Of a stretch of DNA of 64,000 nucleotides, positions 20,258 through 29,460 are shown one piece after another; position 1 is the first letter of the stretch, and each line of letters begins with the position of its first letter. This stretch comes from Kutzneria sp. CA-103260 (GTDB lineage Bacteria; Actinomycetota; Actinomycetes; Mycobacteriales; Pseudonocardiaceae): contig NZ_CP073318.1 in NCBI RefSeq assembly GCF_018263855.1, positions 3,782,001 to 3,846,000 on the forward strand, in the 5' to 3' direction. The notes under the pieces are model-generated. The model worked only from the letters and a program-made list of their open reading frames with translations. It was not told the origin of the DNA and made no database searches. The position numbers and the translations under genes were made by a program.

Positions 20258-22018
20258 TCATTCCTCGGTGTGGCCGAGCAGGGCGTGGGGCGCGCAGCGC
20301 ACCACGGGGTCGGACATCGTGTCCAGCTCCAGGACGACGACGTCGTTGGCGCCGGGGCGGACCACCGGCGCGGGCACGTACAGGGTCCGCTGTGGACCTC
20401 GGCGCCAGTAGGAGCCCAGCAGGAAACCGTTGAACCAGACCATTCCCTTGCCCCAGCCCGCGGTGTCGAGGAACAGGTCGGTCGACTCGTCGACGGTCAG
20501 CCGGCCGCGCGTGACCACCGGACCGGCCAGCGGTCCCCGCACCCGCGCGCCGTCGGCACTGCCGGTGTGGGCGTCCGGCACAGCGGTGGTGTCCACCGGC
20601 AGCACCTCCCATCCGGTCAGCTCCTCGCCGTGCAGATGGACACCGCCGACGATCCCCTTGGGTTCGCCGATGCGCGGGCCGTAGTCCACGCGGCCGAGGT
20701 CCTCGACCAACAACGTCAGCTCGCCGCCGGACACCGGCAGCGCGATGGCGTTGTCGTGGTGCTCGCGCAGCAGCGTGCCCAGCCGCACACCGTCGAGGAA
20801 AACCGTGACACGGTCGCGGATCTCGCCGAACACGAGCACGCCCGGCCCCTCCCCGGCGACCGAGGTCCGGGCCAGCGCCAGCCGCGGGACCGGCGAGAGG
20901 TCGTCGAGGGCGGGCAGTCGGCGGTGCGCCGACCAGGTCCCCCAACGCTCGGGTGTGGCCAGCAACGGTTGCGGGTCGTGCAGCGACGTGGTCGGCGCCG
21001 GCACGGGGCGGGCCGGCGGCGGCACGCTGTCGGGAACCTTGTGGTAGCGCGCGATGACCTCGCGGAACGCGTGGTACTTGGCTGTCGGGTTGCCGGCCTC
21101 GTCGAGTGGCGCGTCGTAGTCGTACGAGGTGACCAGCGGCTGGTAGGTGCCCTTGTCGTTGGCGCCGTTGGTGAGACCGAAGTTGGTGCCGCCGTGGAAC
21201 ATGTAGATGTTGACGGACGCGCCGGCGGCCAGTAGGGCGTCGAGCTCCGCGGCGGATTCCGTCGCCGAGGTCACATGGTGGTGTGCGCCCCAGTGGTCGA
21301 ACCAACCGCACCAGAACTCGCTGCACATCAGCGGTCCGGTGGGTTGGTGGACCCGCAGGGCGGCGAGGCGTTCGGCCGTGCGCGACCCGAACGACGCGGT
21401 GCGGTGCAGCCCCTCAAGGCCGCCCGCCGAAAGCATGTCGCCGAGCGGTTGGTCCACTGTGGTCAGTGGCACCGTCACGCCTGCGGCGCGGGTATGCCGG
21501 GCCAGCTCGGCCAGGTAGCGCTTGTCACTGCCGAAGGCCCCGTACTCGTTCTCCACCTGCACCAGCAGAACCGGGCCGCCCCGGTCCACCTGGTGCGTCA
21601 CCACCACGCGGTACACCTGGTCGAGGTACTCACGAACGGCCTCCAGGTAGCGAGGTTCGAACGTGCGTACCCCGACCTCGGGGTCACGCAGCAGCCACGT
21701 GGGCAGCCCGCCGTTGTCCCATTCCGCGCAGATGTACGGGCCGGGGCGGACGATCGCGTACATGCCGGCGTCCGCGATCAGGCCGAGGAACCGGTCCAGG
21801 TCGAGCCCGCCGTCGAGATGGAACGTGCCGCGTTCCGGCGCGTGGGCGTTCCACGGCACGTACGTCTCGATCGTGTTGAGACCCATCCGGCGGGCCTTGT
21901 CGATCCGGTCCGCCCACTGCTCCGGATGCACCCGGAAGTAGTGCAGCGCACCGGAAAGGATCCGGAACGGTTGGCCGTCGAGCAGGAAGTCCGACTCGCC
22001 GATCACGAATTCGCCCAT
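20258..22018 (-). CDS. GH35 beta-galactosidase, cytoplasmic
   Basis: A 586-residue beta-galactosidase without signal peptide, so it probably acts on imported oligosaccharides. GH35 motifs: LSGALHYFRV at the N-terminus, RPGPYICAEWDNGGLP (the family signature), acid/base Glu158 in QVENEYG and nucleophile Glu234 in CSEFWCGW. C-terminal jelly-roll domains follow (GWGKGMVWFNGF, LGSYWRRGPQ). It lies between the solute-binding protein gene (36 bases upstream) and the GH5 gene, in the operon controlled by the LacI operators at 25261-25308. Confidence 0.94.
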   Translation of the reverse strand: MGEFVIGESDFLLDGQPFRILSGALHYFRVHPEQWADRIDKARRMGLNTIETYVPWNAHAPERGTFHLDGGLDLDRFLGLIADAGMYAIVRPGPYICAEWDNGGLPTWLLRDPEVGVRTFEPRYLEAVREYLDQVYRVVVTHQVDRGGPVLLVQVENEYGAFGSDKRYLAELARHTRAAGVTVPLTTVDQPLGDMLSAGGLEGLHRTASFGSRTAERLAALRVHQPTGPLMCSEFWCGWFDHWGAHHHVTSATESAAELDALLAAGASVNIYMFHGGTNFGLTNGANDKGTYQPLVTSYDYDAPLDEAGNPTAKYHAFREVIARYHKVPDSVPPPARPVPAPTTSLHDPQPLLATPERWGTWSAHRRLPALDDLSPVPRLALARTSVAGEGPGVLVFGEIRDRVTVFLDGVRLGTLLREHHDNAIALPVSGGELTLLVEDLGRVDYGPRIGEPKGIVGGVHLHGEELTGWEVLPVDTTAVPDAHTGSADGARVRGPLAGPVVTRGRLTVDESTDLFLDTAGWGKGMVWFNGFLLGSYWRRGPQRTLYVPAPVVRPGANDVVVLELDTMSDPVVRCAPHALLGHTEE

Positions 22019-22054
22019 GGCTGGAACGCGCCCTCCCGGATCGCGGTCGCGGGG

Positions 22055-23386
22055 TCAGCCCGCGGTGACGGTGAAACCCTGCTGGTTGCCGTAGTCGACC
22101 AGCGCCGACTGCCACGCCTTCAACCCGGCGTCCAGATCGGTGCCGTTGAGGTAGGCCTTGCCGACGGAGTCGGTGTAGACGGTGTTGGCGTACAGCTGGT
22201 AGGGCAGGTAGCTCCAGCCCTTGACGACGTTCTTGGCCGCCTCGGTGAGCACCTGGTTGACCTGCTGGCCGCCGAAGTACGGGTCGGCGGCGTCCACGAA
22301 GGACGGCGTGGCCAGGTCCGCGGTGGTGGCCGGGAAACCGCCGCTGGCCAGGAACGACTTGACGCCGTTGCCGTGGTTGAGCCAGCGGACGAAGGCGGCG
22401 GCCAGCGCCGGGTTCGCGCTCTGCTTCAGCACCGACTCGGTGCTGCCGCCGTTCTCCGCGGTGGCCGGCTGACCGTCGTAGGTCGGCATCGGCGCGACCG
22501 CCCACTTGCCGCTGCCGGCGGCCACCGAAGCCTTGAACACGCCGGGCATCCAGGCCCCGGTGACCAGCGTGGCGATCGTGCCGTCACCCAGCGCCCGGTA
22601 CCAGTCGTCGCTCCAGCCCTTCACTGTGGACAGCAGCTTGCCCTGCACCAGCTGGTTCCACACGGCGGTCCACTTCCGTGCGCCCGGGTCGTCCAGGCTG
22701 ATCTTCACGTTGCGGCCGTCGGTGCTGAACGGGTGGCCGCCGGCCTGCCAGATCATGCTGGTGGTGAAGCCGGGGTCGCCGGTGTCGGAGGTGATGAACT
22801 TGGTCGGGTCGGCGGCGTGCAGCTTCTTGGCCGCGTCCAGGTACTCGTCCCAGGTCTTCGGCACGGCGATGCCGTACTTGTCGAAGTCCTCCTTGTTGTA
22901 GAACAGGGCCATCGGACCGGAGTCCTGCGGCAGCCCGAACAGCCCGCTGCCGACGCTGACGCTGGTCCAGGTGGAGGCGGTGTAGTCCTTCTGGAACGCG
23001 CCGAAGCCGTACTGGTTCAGGTCGACCAGCGAGCCGGGCAGCGCGAACTGCGGCAGCGCCTGGTACTCGATCTGGGCGACGTCGGGACCGCCGGAGCCGG
23101 CCTTGATCGCGTTCTGCAGCTTGGTGTACTGGTCGTTGCCGGTGCCCGCGTTGACGAGGTTGACCTTGACGTTCGGGTACTCCTTCTCGAACGCGGCCAC
23201 CTGGGCCTTGGCCGAGGGCGTCCAGCTCCAGTAGGTGATCGTGCCGCCCGCCTTGAGGGCGGCGTCGACCGAGTCCTGGGTGCCGGACGCCGAGCCCGAA
23301 CCCTGCCCCGGTGAGCCGCAGGCGGCGACGAGCGCGGCGGCCAGTGCCAGCGCGGCGACTGCTCTGTGGCGGCGGAATGGTGACAT
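22055..23386 (-). CDS. Oligosaccharide-binding lipoprotein of ABC importer
   Basis: A 443-residue extracellular solute-binding protein of family 1 (SBP_bac_1, carbohydrate uptake class CUT1). It begins with a signal peptide and lipobox (LVAACG). ITYWSWTPSAKAQVAAFEKEYPNVKV and FYNKEDFDKYGIAVPKTWDEYLDAAKKL are typical of the family. I chose ATG 23386 with GGGA upstream over a TTG at 23404. It pairs with the two permeases upstream and the GH35/GH5 enzymes downstream, so a beta-galacto-oligosaccharide is the likely ligand. No ATPase gene is nearby; CUT1 systems often share one (MsiK-like) encoded elsewhere. Confidence 0.9.
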   Translation of the reverse strand: MSPFRRHRAVAALALAAALVAACGSPGQGSGSASGTQDSVDAALKAGGTITYWSWTPSAKAQVAAFEKEYPNVKVNLVNAGTGNDQYTKLQNAIKAGSGGPDVAQIEYQALPQFALPGSLVDLNQYGFGAFQKDYTASTWTSVSVGSGLFGLPQDSGPMALFYNKEDFDKYGIAVPKTWDEYLDAAKKLHAADPTKFITSDTGDPGFTTSMIWQAGGHPFSTDGRNVKISLDDPGARKWTAVWNQLVQGKLLSTVKGWSDDWYRALGDGTIATLVTGAWMPGVFKASVAAGSGKWAVAPMPTYDGQPATAENGGSTESVLKQSANPALAAAFVRWLNHGNGVKSFLASGGFPATTADLATPSFVDAADPYFGGQQVNQVLTEAAKNVVKGWSYLPYQLYANTVYTDSVGKAYLNGTDLDAGLKAWQSALVDYGNQQGFTVTAG

Positions 23387-23420
23387 CGCGGGGTTTCCCT
23401 TCAAGGCGGCGGTGACTTGA

Positions 23421-24287
23421 CTACTGCTTGACGCTTCCCGCGGTCAGACCGGACTGCCAGAACCTCTGCAGGAACAGGAAAGCGACGACGAGGGGGACGA
23501 TGGTGAGCAGCGACCCCGTGATCACGAGGTGGTAGACGGGCTGCGCGGCGGCCCCGATGGCCTGCGCGCTCCACTGGTTCAGCCCGACGGTGAGCGGGTA
23601 CCACGTCGGGTCGCTGAGCATGATAAGCGGCAGGAAGTAGTTGTTCCAGGTGGCCACCACCGCGAACAGCGCGACGGTGACGATGCCCGGGGCCAGCTGC
23701 CGCAGCGTCACGGACAGGAAGATGCGGAGCTCGCCGGCCCCGTCGATGCGGGCCGCCTCCATCATCTCGTCCGGGATCGCGTCGGTCGCGTACACCCAGA
23801 TCAGGTACAGCCCGAACGGGCTGATCAGGGACGGGATGATCACGGCGAGCGGCGTGTTGGTCAGGCCGAGCTTGCTGAACAGCAGGAAGGTCGGCACCGC
23901 GAGCGCCGTGCCGGGGACCGCGACCGCGCCCAGCACCACCGCGAACACCGCCTGGCGGCCCCGGAAGCGGTACTTGGCCAGGCCATAGCCCGCGGCCGTG
24001 GCGAGCACGGTCGCCCCGCCGGCCCCCACCACCACGTACAGCAGGGTGTTGCCGAGCCAGCGCAGGAAGATTCCGTTGTCATAGCTGAAGGTCTGCCCGA
24101 TGTTGTCGAACAGCGCGAACGGGCCGCCGAGGGCCAGGCCGGGGGTGGACAGCAGCGCGGGCTGCGTCTTGGTCGCGCTGATCACCAGCCACGCCAACGG
24201 AACCAGCGAGTAGAGCAGGTAGAGCGCCATCACCGCGGTCAGTGTGCGGGAGCGCCGGGGTCGCAGCACCGAGATCGAGGCGGCCAT
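23421..24287 (-). CDS. Sugar ABC transporter permease (MalG-like)
   Basis: A 288-residue inner-membrane permease of the CUT1 class with about six membrane segments. The EAA loop, EAARIDGAGELRIFLSVTL, contacts the ATPase. It starts three bases after the stop of the other permease gene and ends 34 bases before the binding-protein gene. It forms the translocation pore with that permease. Confidence 0.9.
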   Translation of the reverse strand: MAASISVLRPRRSRTLTAVMALYLLYSLVPLAWLVISATKTQPALLSTPGLALGGPFALFDNIGQTFSYDNGIFLRWLGNTLLYVVVGAGGATVLATAAGYGLAKYRFRGRQAVFAVVLGAVAVPGTALAVPTFLLFSKLGLTNTPLAVIIPSLISPFGLYLIWVYATDAIPDEMMEAARIDGAGELRIFLSVTLRQLAPGIVTVALFAVVATWNNYFLPLIMLSDPTWYPLTVGLNQWSAQAIGAAAQPVYHLVITGSLLTIVPLVVAFLFLQRFWQSGLTAGSVKQ

Positions 24288-24290
24288 CGC

Positions 24291-25220
24291 TCACGCCCCC
24301 TTTCGGCTGCCGCGCAGCTGCACGACGTAGGCGATCACGGCGGTGATCACGCCCATCACGATGGCCACCGTCGCCGAGTAGTTGTACTGCTGGCCGGCGA
24401 AGGACAGGTTGTAGGCGTACATGTTCGGCGTGTAGTAGGTGCCGATCACGTTGGGGGCCAGCGTGCGCAGGATGTTGGGCTCGTTGAACAGCTGGAAGCT
24501 GCCGATGACGGAGAAGATGGTGGCGATCACGATGGCGCCGCGCAGCGCCGGCAGCTTGACGCTCAGGATGGTGCGCAACGGGCCCGCGCCGTCGATGGCG
24601 GCGGCCTCGATCAGGTCGGGCGGCACCACCTTCAGCGCCGAGTAGAAGATCAGCATGTTGTAGCCGGCGAACTCCCACGTGACGATGTTGCCGATCGACG
24701 TGAGGATCCAGTCCTTGGACAGCGGCTGCACCACACTCTGGCCGAGCAGGTGGTTGAGGTCGGCGGCCAGCCCGAAGGTGTCGCCGTAGATGAAGCCCCA
24801 CATCAGGACCGCGACCACGCCCGGCACCGCGTACGGCAGGAAGATCACGATCCGGAAGAAGCCGGCCGCGTGCAGCCGGGCGCTGTCGATCGCGAACGCG
24901 GCGACCAGCGCCAGCAGCAGCATCACCGGCACCTGCACGGCCAGGAACAGCGACACCCGGCCGAACGCCGCCCAGAACTTGGCGTCGGCCAGCGCCTCGC
25001 CGTAGTTGCCGAGGCCGACGAACACCGTGCCGCCGAAGAACGCCTGGTCGCGGAAGAGGCTGAGGCCGAACGCGTAGCCGAGCGGGGCGAGGAAGGTCAG
25101 CGCGAACACGACCGCGAACGGCGCGACGAAGAGCCACCCGCGCCGGTGGTGGCGCTGGGTGCGCGCCCTGGCCGACCCGCCGGCGCGGGTGAGCGGCAGT
25201 GATCCCGCTGTGGACGTCAT
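24291..25220 (-). CDS. Sugar ABC transporter permease (MalF-like)
   Basis: A 309-residue inner-membrane permease of the CUT1 class, first gene of the galactoside operon. The EAA loop reads EAAAIDGAGPLRTILSVKLP. ATG 25220 is the likely start because GGAGG lies five bases upstream; an earlier in-frame codon at 25256 is unsupported. The operator pair 25261-25308 lies 41-88 bases upstream, between this gene and the divergent LacI gene. Confidence 0.9.
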   Translation of the reverse strand: MTSTAGSLPLTRAGGSARARTQRHHRRGWLFVAPFAVVFALTFLAPLGYAFGLSLFRDQAFFGGTVFVGLGNYGEALADAKFWAAFGRVSLFLAVQVPVMLLLALVAAFAIDSARLHAAGFFRIVIFLPYAVPGVVAVLMWGFIYGDTFGLAADLNHLLGQSVVQPLSKDWILTSIGNIVTWEFAGYNMLIFYSALKVVPPDLIEAAAIDGAGPLRTILSVKLPALRGAIVIATIFSVIGSFQLFNEPNILRTLAPNVIGTYYTPNMYAYNLSFAGQQYNYSATVAIVMGVITAVIAYVVQLRGSRKGA

Positions 25221-25260
25221 CGTCCCTCCGGTTCTGACACCAGTGGACGGAACCACGTGA

Positions 25261-25308
25261 TGTTTACGTCAACACGGACGCGGCGAGGCTAGCTTGTTGA
25301 CGTAAACA
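25261..25308. promoter_or_regulatory. Paired LacI-type operators between galactoside operon and its regulator
   Basis: TGTTTACGTCAACA (25261-25274) and its exact reverse complement TGTTGACGTAAACA (25295-25308), starts 34 bases apart. Each half is itself a near-palindrome of the LacI operator type with a central ACGT. They sit between divergent promoters, so one repressor could control both genes and perhaps bind the pair cooperatively. The sequence differs from the GTTAGCGCTAAC family, so a different LacI protein is expected. Confidence 0.8.
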
Positions 25309-25336
25309 TGTCCAGGATTCGCCGGAGGTACAGCGA

Positions 25337-26380
25337 GTGCGGGAGAATGCCGAGGTGTCACACCGTCACGCCGCCGGGCGCGGTCCGTCCATGGCCGACG
25401 TGGCGCGGGAGGCCGGGGTCTCGGGCCAGACGGTCTCCCGGGTGGCCAATGGCAGGACCAACGTCGACGCCGACACCCGGCAACGGGTGCTCGCGGCCAT
25501 GCGCCGGGTCGGATACCGCCCCAACAGCGCGGCCCGCGCCCTGCGTTACGGCCGGTTCCGCAGCATCGGCGTGATCATCTCGACGCTGGCCACCTTCGGC
25601 AACAGCCGCACCCTGGACGCGATCACCGCGGCCATCGCCGACGAGGGCTTCTCCATCGTGCTGATGCCGGTGCCGAGGTCGACCCAGGGCGAGGTCACCA
25701 GCGCGTTCAGCCGGCTCAACGAGCAGGCGGTGGACGGCGTGCTCATCCTGATCGAGCGGCACCAACTCGACCAGAGCGAGATCGAGCTGCCCGACGGGCT
25801 GCCCGTCGTCGTGATCGACTCCAGCGCCCGCTACCGCTACCCGGTGGTCGACACCGACCAGTCCGAGGGCGCGGCGGCCGCGACCCGGCACCTGTTGGCG
25901 CTGGGCCACGACACGGTCTGGCACATCGCCGGCCCGCCGCAGTCCTACGCCGCCGAACGCCGGCTCAACTCGTGGCGGGCCACCCTGGAGGAAGCCGGAC
26001 GGACCGCGCCGCCCGTGCTCGTCGGCGACTGGTCGGCGGCATCCGGGTACGAGCTCGGCCAGCGGCTGGCCGCCGACCCGGCCGTCACGGCCGTCTTCGC
26101 CGCGAACGACCAGATGGCCCTCGGCCTGCTCCGCGCGCTGCACGAGGCCGGCCGGTCCGTGCCCGGCGAGGTGAGCGTGGTCGGCTTCGACGACATGGAC
26201 GAGGCGGCCTGCTTCTGGCCGCCCCTCACGACCGTGCGCCAGTCGTTCGGCGACGTCGCCCGGCACGCGGTCGCCGCGCTGCTCGCCGAGATCTCCGGCG
26301 ACGACCGTGGGCCCGCCGTGACGCGGGTGGCGACCGAGGTGGTCGTGCGATCCAGCACCGCGCCCCCGCCCGCCCGCTGA
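25337..26380 (+). CDS. LacI-family regulator of the galactoside operon
   Basis: A 347-residue LacI/GalR repressor. Helix-turn-helix SMADVAREAGVSGQTVSRVA near residues 18-38, hinge YRPNSAARAL after it, then a sugar-binding domain ending in VVRSSTAPPP. The start is GTG 25337 with GGAGG eight bases upstream. It is divergent from the importer-GH35-GH5 operon with the operator pair between them, which makes it the natural repressor of that operon and of itself. The effector is probably galactose or a galacto-oligosaccharide (inference). Confidence 0.9.
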   Translation: MRENAEVSHRHAAGRGPSMADVAREAGVSGQTVSRVANGRTNVDADTRQRVLAAMRRVGYRPNSAARALRYGRFRSIGVIISTLATFGNSRTLDAITAAIADEGFSIVLMPVPRSTQGEVTSAFSRLNEQAVDGVLILIERHQLDQSEIELPDGLPVVVIDSSARYRYPVVDTDQSEGAAAATRHLLALGHDTVWHIAGPPQSYAAERRLNSWRATLEEAGRTAPPVLVGDWSAASGYELGQRLAADPAVTAVFAANDQMALGLLRALHEAGRSVPGEVSVVGFDDMDEAACFWPPLTTVRQSFGDVARHAVAALLAEISGDDRGPAVTRVATEVVVRSSTAPPPAR

Positions 26381-26421
26381 AGGCAGACATTCCCGGCGTG
26401 GTGGGGGCCGCGCTCGTCACA

Positions 26422-27435
26422 TCACGACGTCACCGGTCCGGGTCCCGTGCTCTCGCGGACGGTGAGCCTCGGGGCGAGCAGCCTCGTCTCCGGCTCGGTC
26501 TCCCCGTCCAGCTGTCGCAACGCGGCTTTGACCGCCAACTGCCCGAGTTCGAGGGTCGGCAGCGCCACCGAGGTGAAACGGACCGGTGGCCGCTCCGCCT
26601 CTTCCTCGTGACACACGGCCACCACCGAGACGTCCACCGGCACGCGCCGACCGCGCCGTCGCAGCTGTTCGACCACCAGGGGCAACACGATCTCGTTCTC
26701 CACCACCAGCGCGGTGGCGCCCGGGTCCTCTCCGAGCAACGCGTCCAGGCAGCTGCGGACCGCCTCGGCCGAGACGCCGCAGGGACGCCACCGGGTGCGC
26801 AGGCCGTGCTTGACCGCCGAGGCGTCGAAGGCGCGGGTGAACCGCCGCGGCAGACCGGTTCCTCGTGCGGCGGCCGACAGCGGTGCCCCCACCAGTCCGA
26901 CCGACCTGTGTCCGAGGTTGGCCAGGTGTCCGGCCGCCCGGTCCGCCGACGCGGCGAAGTCGACGCCGACCGAGGGCAGGCCCGTCGACCGGTCCGGCTC
27001 CCCGACCAACACCACCGGACGGTCCAGCGCGAGCAGCGCCGGGATCCGGGGATCCGAGGCCTGCACGTCCATCACGATCAACGCGTCGGCGACCGCCGTC
27101 GACGTCGCCCGCCGCAGCCCCGCCACGCCGGCGTTGCCGGTGAACAGCAGGAGATCGTGATCCCTGGCCCGCGCGGCCACCATCGTCGCGCCCACGAATC
27201 GGGTCAGCGCCGACGGGTCGGTGTCGGCCCACAGTGGGGCCACCAGGCCCAACACGCCGGTGCGATGCCGGGGCGCCGCCGTCCGCCGACCGGGCGGGCG
27301 GTAGCCGAGCTGGCGGATGCACTGCTCCACCTGCCTGCGGGTTTCGGCGGAAATGGACCGCTTCCCGTTGAGCACATAGGACACCGTGCTCGGCGCCACC
27401 CCGGCCGCCCGAGCGACGTCGATGATCGTCACCAC
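26422..27435 (-). CDS. LacI-family regulator with atypical hinge
   Basis: A 337-residue LacI-type protein. The helix-turn-helix reads TIIDVARAAGVAPSTVSYVL at residues 3-22. The usual hinge helix (YRPN..AR.L) is replaced by YRPPGRRTAAPRHR, which lacks the leucine that normally inserts in the minor groove. A sugar-binding domain follows (GLVAPLW, LVGEPDR) and the end is VRESTGPG. GTG 27435 has AGGGAG about seven bases upstream. It lies 58 bases downstream of the GH27 gene on the same strand and may be cotranscribed with it. Its target could be that gene, but the two operators there match the arabinose regulon set. Confidence 0.85.
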   Translation of the reverse strand: MVTIIDVARAAGVAPSTVSYVLNGKRSISAETRRQVEQCIRQLGYRPPGRRTAAPRHRTGVLGLVAPLWADTDPSALTRFVGATMVAARARDHDLLLFTGNAGVAGLRRATSTAVADALIVMDVQASDPRIPALLALDRPVVLVGEPDRSTGLPSVGVDFAASADRAAGHLANLGHRSVGLVGAPLSAAARGTGLPRRFTRAFDASAVKHGLRTRWRPCGVSAEAVRSCLDALLGEDPGATALVVENEIVLPLVVEQLRRRGRRVPVDVSVVAVCHEEEAERPPVRFTSVALPTLELGQLAVKAALRQLDGETEPETRLLAPRLTVRESTGPGPVTS

Positions 27436-27493
27436 GTTCCGGCTCCCTTGCCGTCGAATCCGCCGACACCCCAACAAAAACGTCCACCGGAGG

Positions 27494-29185
27494 TCAGCGC
27501 AGGCTCCAGAGCTGGTTGTCGCCGGTCCCGCAGGTCCAGAGGATGATCTTCGTCCCGTTGCCGGTGCCGGCCTGACCGGCGTCGAGACACAGCCCGGACG
27601 CCACGCCACGGATCGTGCCGTCGGGATCGACGCTCCACCGCTGGTTGTCCTGCCCGTTGCAGTCCCAGATCACCACCGCCGTGCCCGGCGCCGTGCCGGC
27701 GTTCATGGCGTCCAGGCACTTGGCGCCCCCGTACACCGTGAGCTGCCTGCCGGCGGTGTAGGTCCAGCGCTGGTTGTCCTGCCCGTTGCAGTCCCACAGC
27801 TGCGCCTGCGTGCCGTTGGCCGTCGAGTAGTTGTTGATGTCGAGGCAGCGGTTGGACTGCTTGCCGGCGATTGCGGCGACCCTGGTGCCGACACCTGGCT
27901 TCTCCACGCCGGTGACGGTCAGCAGCACGGCTTCGTGCGCGGGCACGGTGACGGTGTAGCTCGTGTTCATCGAACCGCGGTCGGTCGCGCTCCAGACGTC
28001 GCGGACGGCGGCGGTGTCGGCGAGCCCGAGGTCGGCGAAGCGCACGGTGATGGGGCTGGCGGTGTCGGTGCGGTTGAGCGCGACCACCGCGCGACGGCCG
28101 CCGCCGGCGAGGATCTTGCTGTAGACCTGACGGCCGTCCTGGTCCTCGGCGACCTTCACCCCCTGCTTGCCGAGGACATCCTGGTCGATGGCGACGACTT
28201 CCCGGTTGGTCAGCACGGCCCTGGTGTCCGCGCTCATGGTGGCGATGTTGTTGCCGGCCAACAGCGGAGCCCCGGAGATCGCCCACAGGCTCATGTGGGT
28301 CCGGTTCTGCGCCGCGGTGAAGCCCGGCAGGCCGACGACGAGCATGTCCGGGTCGTTGTAGTGGCCCGGTCCCTGGGCGTCGGGGTGCATCGCGGCGTCG
28401 AAGTTGGCCAGCACGTGGTCCATGGACGGGCTCTGGCCCCACAGGATCAGGTCGTCGCTGTCCCGCCACATGGTGGACATGCCCGGCGCCCAGTTCCACG
28501 GGGCCTGGCGGCCCCAGTCGCAGATGGACAGCAGGAGCGGCCGGCCGGTCTTCGCGGTGGCGCGGCCGATCGAGTCGCTGATCGCCTGGTATGTGCTTCG
28601 CGCGTCCAGGCCCTCGTGGTCGCCACCGCACCAGTCGACCTTGACCAGATCGAATCCCCACTGGGAGAACTGCAGGAAGTCCTGGTCGTAGTGGCCCTCG
28701 CTGCCCGAGCCGGGCGCCGCCGGGCGGCCCGTCGGGTAGTAGTAGCCGCAGCCGTCACGCCCGGCGTCGGTGTAGATCCCCGCCTTGAGGCCCTTGCTGT
28801 GGATGTAGTCCACCATCGCCCGCATGCCGCCGGGCCAGTCGTTCTGGTCCACGGTGATGGTGCCGGCGCTGTCCCGCGTGCCCTGCCACCAGCCCTCGTC
28901 GATGTCGACGTACTGGTAGCCGGCGGACTTCAGGCCACTGGCGACGATCGCGTCGACCTGCGTCTTGATCACCTTGGCGTTGATCGCGGCGGCGTAGGTG
29001 TTCCAGGACGCCCAGCCCATGGGCGGCGTGGTCCCGGCGGCGGTCGTCCCGGCGGTGGTCGGTGCGCCGCCTTGTTCCGGCGGACCGGTCACCGCCACCG
29101 CGGACTGGGTCAACGCCAGGGACAACGCCACGACCGCGATCGCCACGGTCCGTCCGCGACCTCGTCGACGCGGCTTGATCACCAT
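27494..29185 (-). CDS. Secreted GH27 glycosidase with ricin lectin; probable beta-L-arabinopyranosidase
   Basis: A 563-residue exported enzyme: signal peptide (to about residue 32), GH27 catalytic barrel starting TPPMGWASWN, a beta-sandwich, then a ricin-type CBM13 from about residue 425 with three CLD...QRW repeats. Nucleophile Asp184 lies in VKVDWCGG; acid/base is probably Asp245 in WRDSDD. Alpha-galactosidases carry an Asp-Asp pair after the second strand; here it is Asp96-Glu97 (YVDIDEGWW). To my knowledge the same Asp-to-Glu change marks the Streptomyces avermitilis beta-L-arabinopyranosidase. The start at ATG 29185 has GAGGTGG upstream and follows the operator 29205-29216 by 19 bases, placing it in the arabinose regulon. 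Plain alpha-galactosidase remains the alternative. Confidence 0.85.
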   Translation of the reverse strand: MVIKPRRRGRGRTVAIAVVALSLALTQSAVAVTGPPEQGGAPTTAGTTAAGTTPPMGWASWNTYAAAINAKVIKTQVDAIVASGLKSAGYQYVDIDEGWWQGTRDSAGTITVDQNDWPGGMRAMVDYIHSKGLKAGIYTDAGRDGCGYYYPTGRPAAPGSGSEGHYDQDFLQFSQWGFDLVKVDWCGGDHEGLDARSTYQAISDSIGRATAKTGRPLLLSICDWGRQAPWNWAPGMSTMWRDSDDLILWGQSPSMDHVLANFDAAMHPDAQGPGHYNDPDMLVVGLPGFTAAQNRTHMSLWAISGAPLLAGNNIATMSADTRAVLTNREVVAIDQDVLGKQGVKVAEDQDGRQVYSKILAGGGRRAVVALNRTDTASPITVRFADLGLADTAAVRDVWSATDRGSMNTSYTVTVPAHEAVLLTVTGVEKPGVGTRVAAIAGKQSNRCLDINNYSTANGTQAQLWDCNGQDNQRWTYTAGRQLTVYGGAKCLDAMNAGTAPGTAVVIWDCNGQDNQRWSVDPDGTIRGVASGLCLDAGQAGTGNGTKIILWTCGTGDNQLWSLR

Positions 29186-29204
29186 GCAGGGCCACCTCTC
29201 GGGT

Positions 29205-29216
29205 GTTAGCGCTAAC
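29205..29216. promoter_or_regulatory. LacI-type operator upstream of GH27 gene
   Basis: Perfect GTTAGCGCTAAC, extended to the 14-bp palindrome TGTTAGCGCTAACA (29204-29217), 19 bases before the GH27 start codon. It is identical to the sites at the ara operon 17-22 kb away, so both loci probably answer to the same repressor. Confidence 0.85.
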
Positions 29217-29460
29217 ACTTCGGTCGCGGAGCACAGTTGACGTTTGCAGGGTTGAACCGCGAGACCGAATGCGGCCAAGTTAGGGGTGGTCCGATCCGCT
29301 GTCAAGAACCCCCTGTGCACGGCAGACGTCGCCACCGGCCGGCAAACCGACAACACCTCGAGCCCCGACCGGCGGAACCGAGCCGTCCTTCGGCCGTCGC
29401 CGCACCCGTGGGACGTTCGACGGAATTCGATGACCGGCGGGGCCTTTCCAGCGAAATTCG

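Noticed and set aside
23421..25220. Missing ATPase gene in the galactoside importer operon as a sign of decay
   Set aside because: CUT1 importers in actinomycetes usually share one ATPase encoded elsewhere, so the absence is normal.
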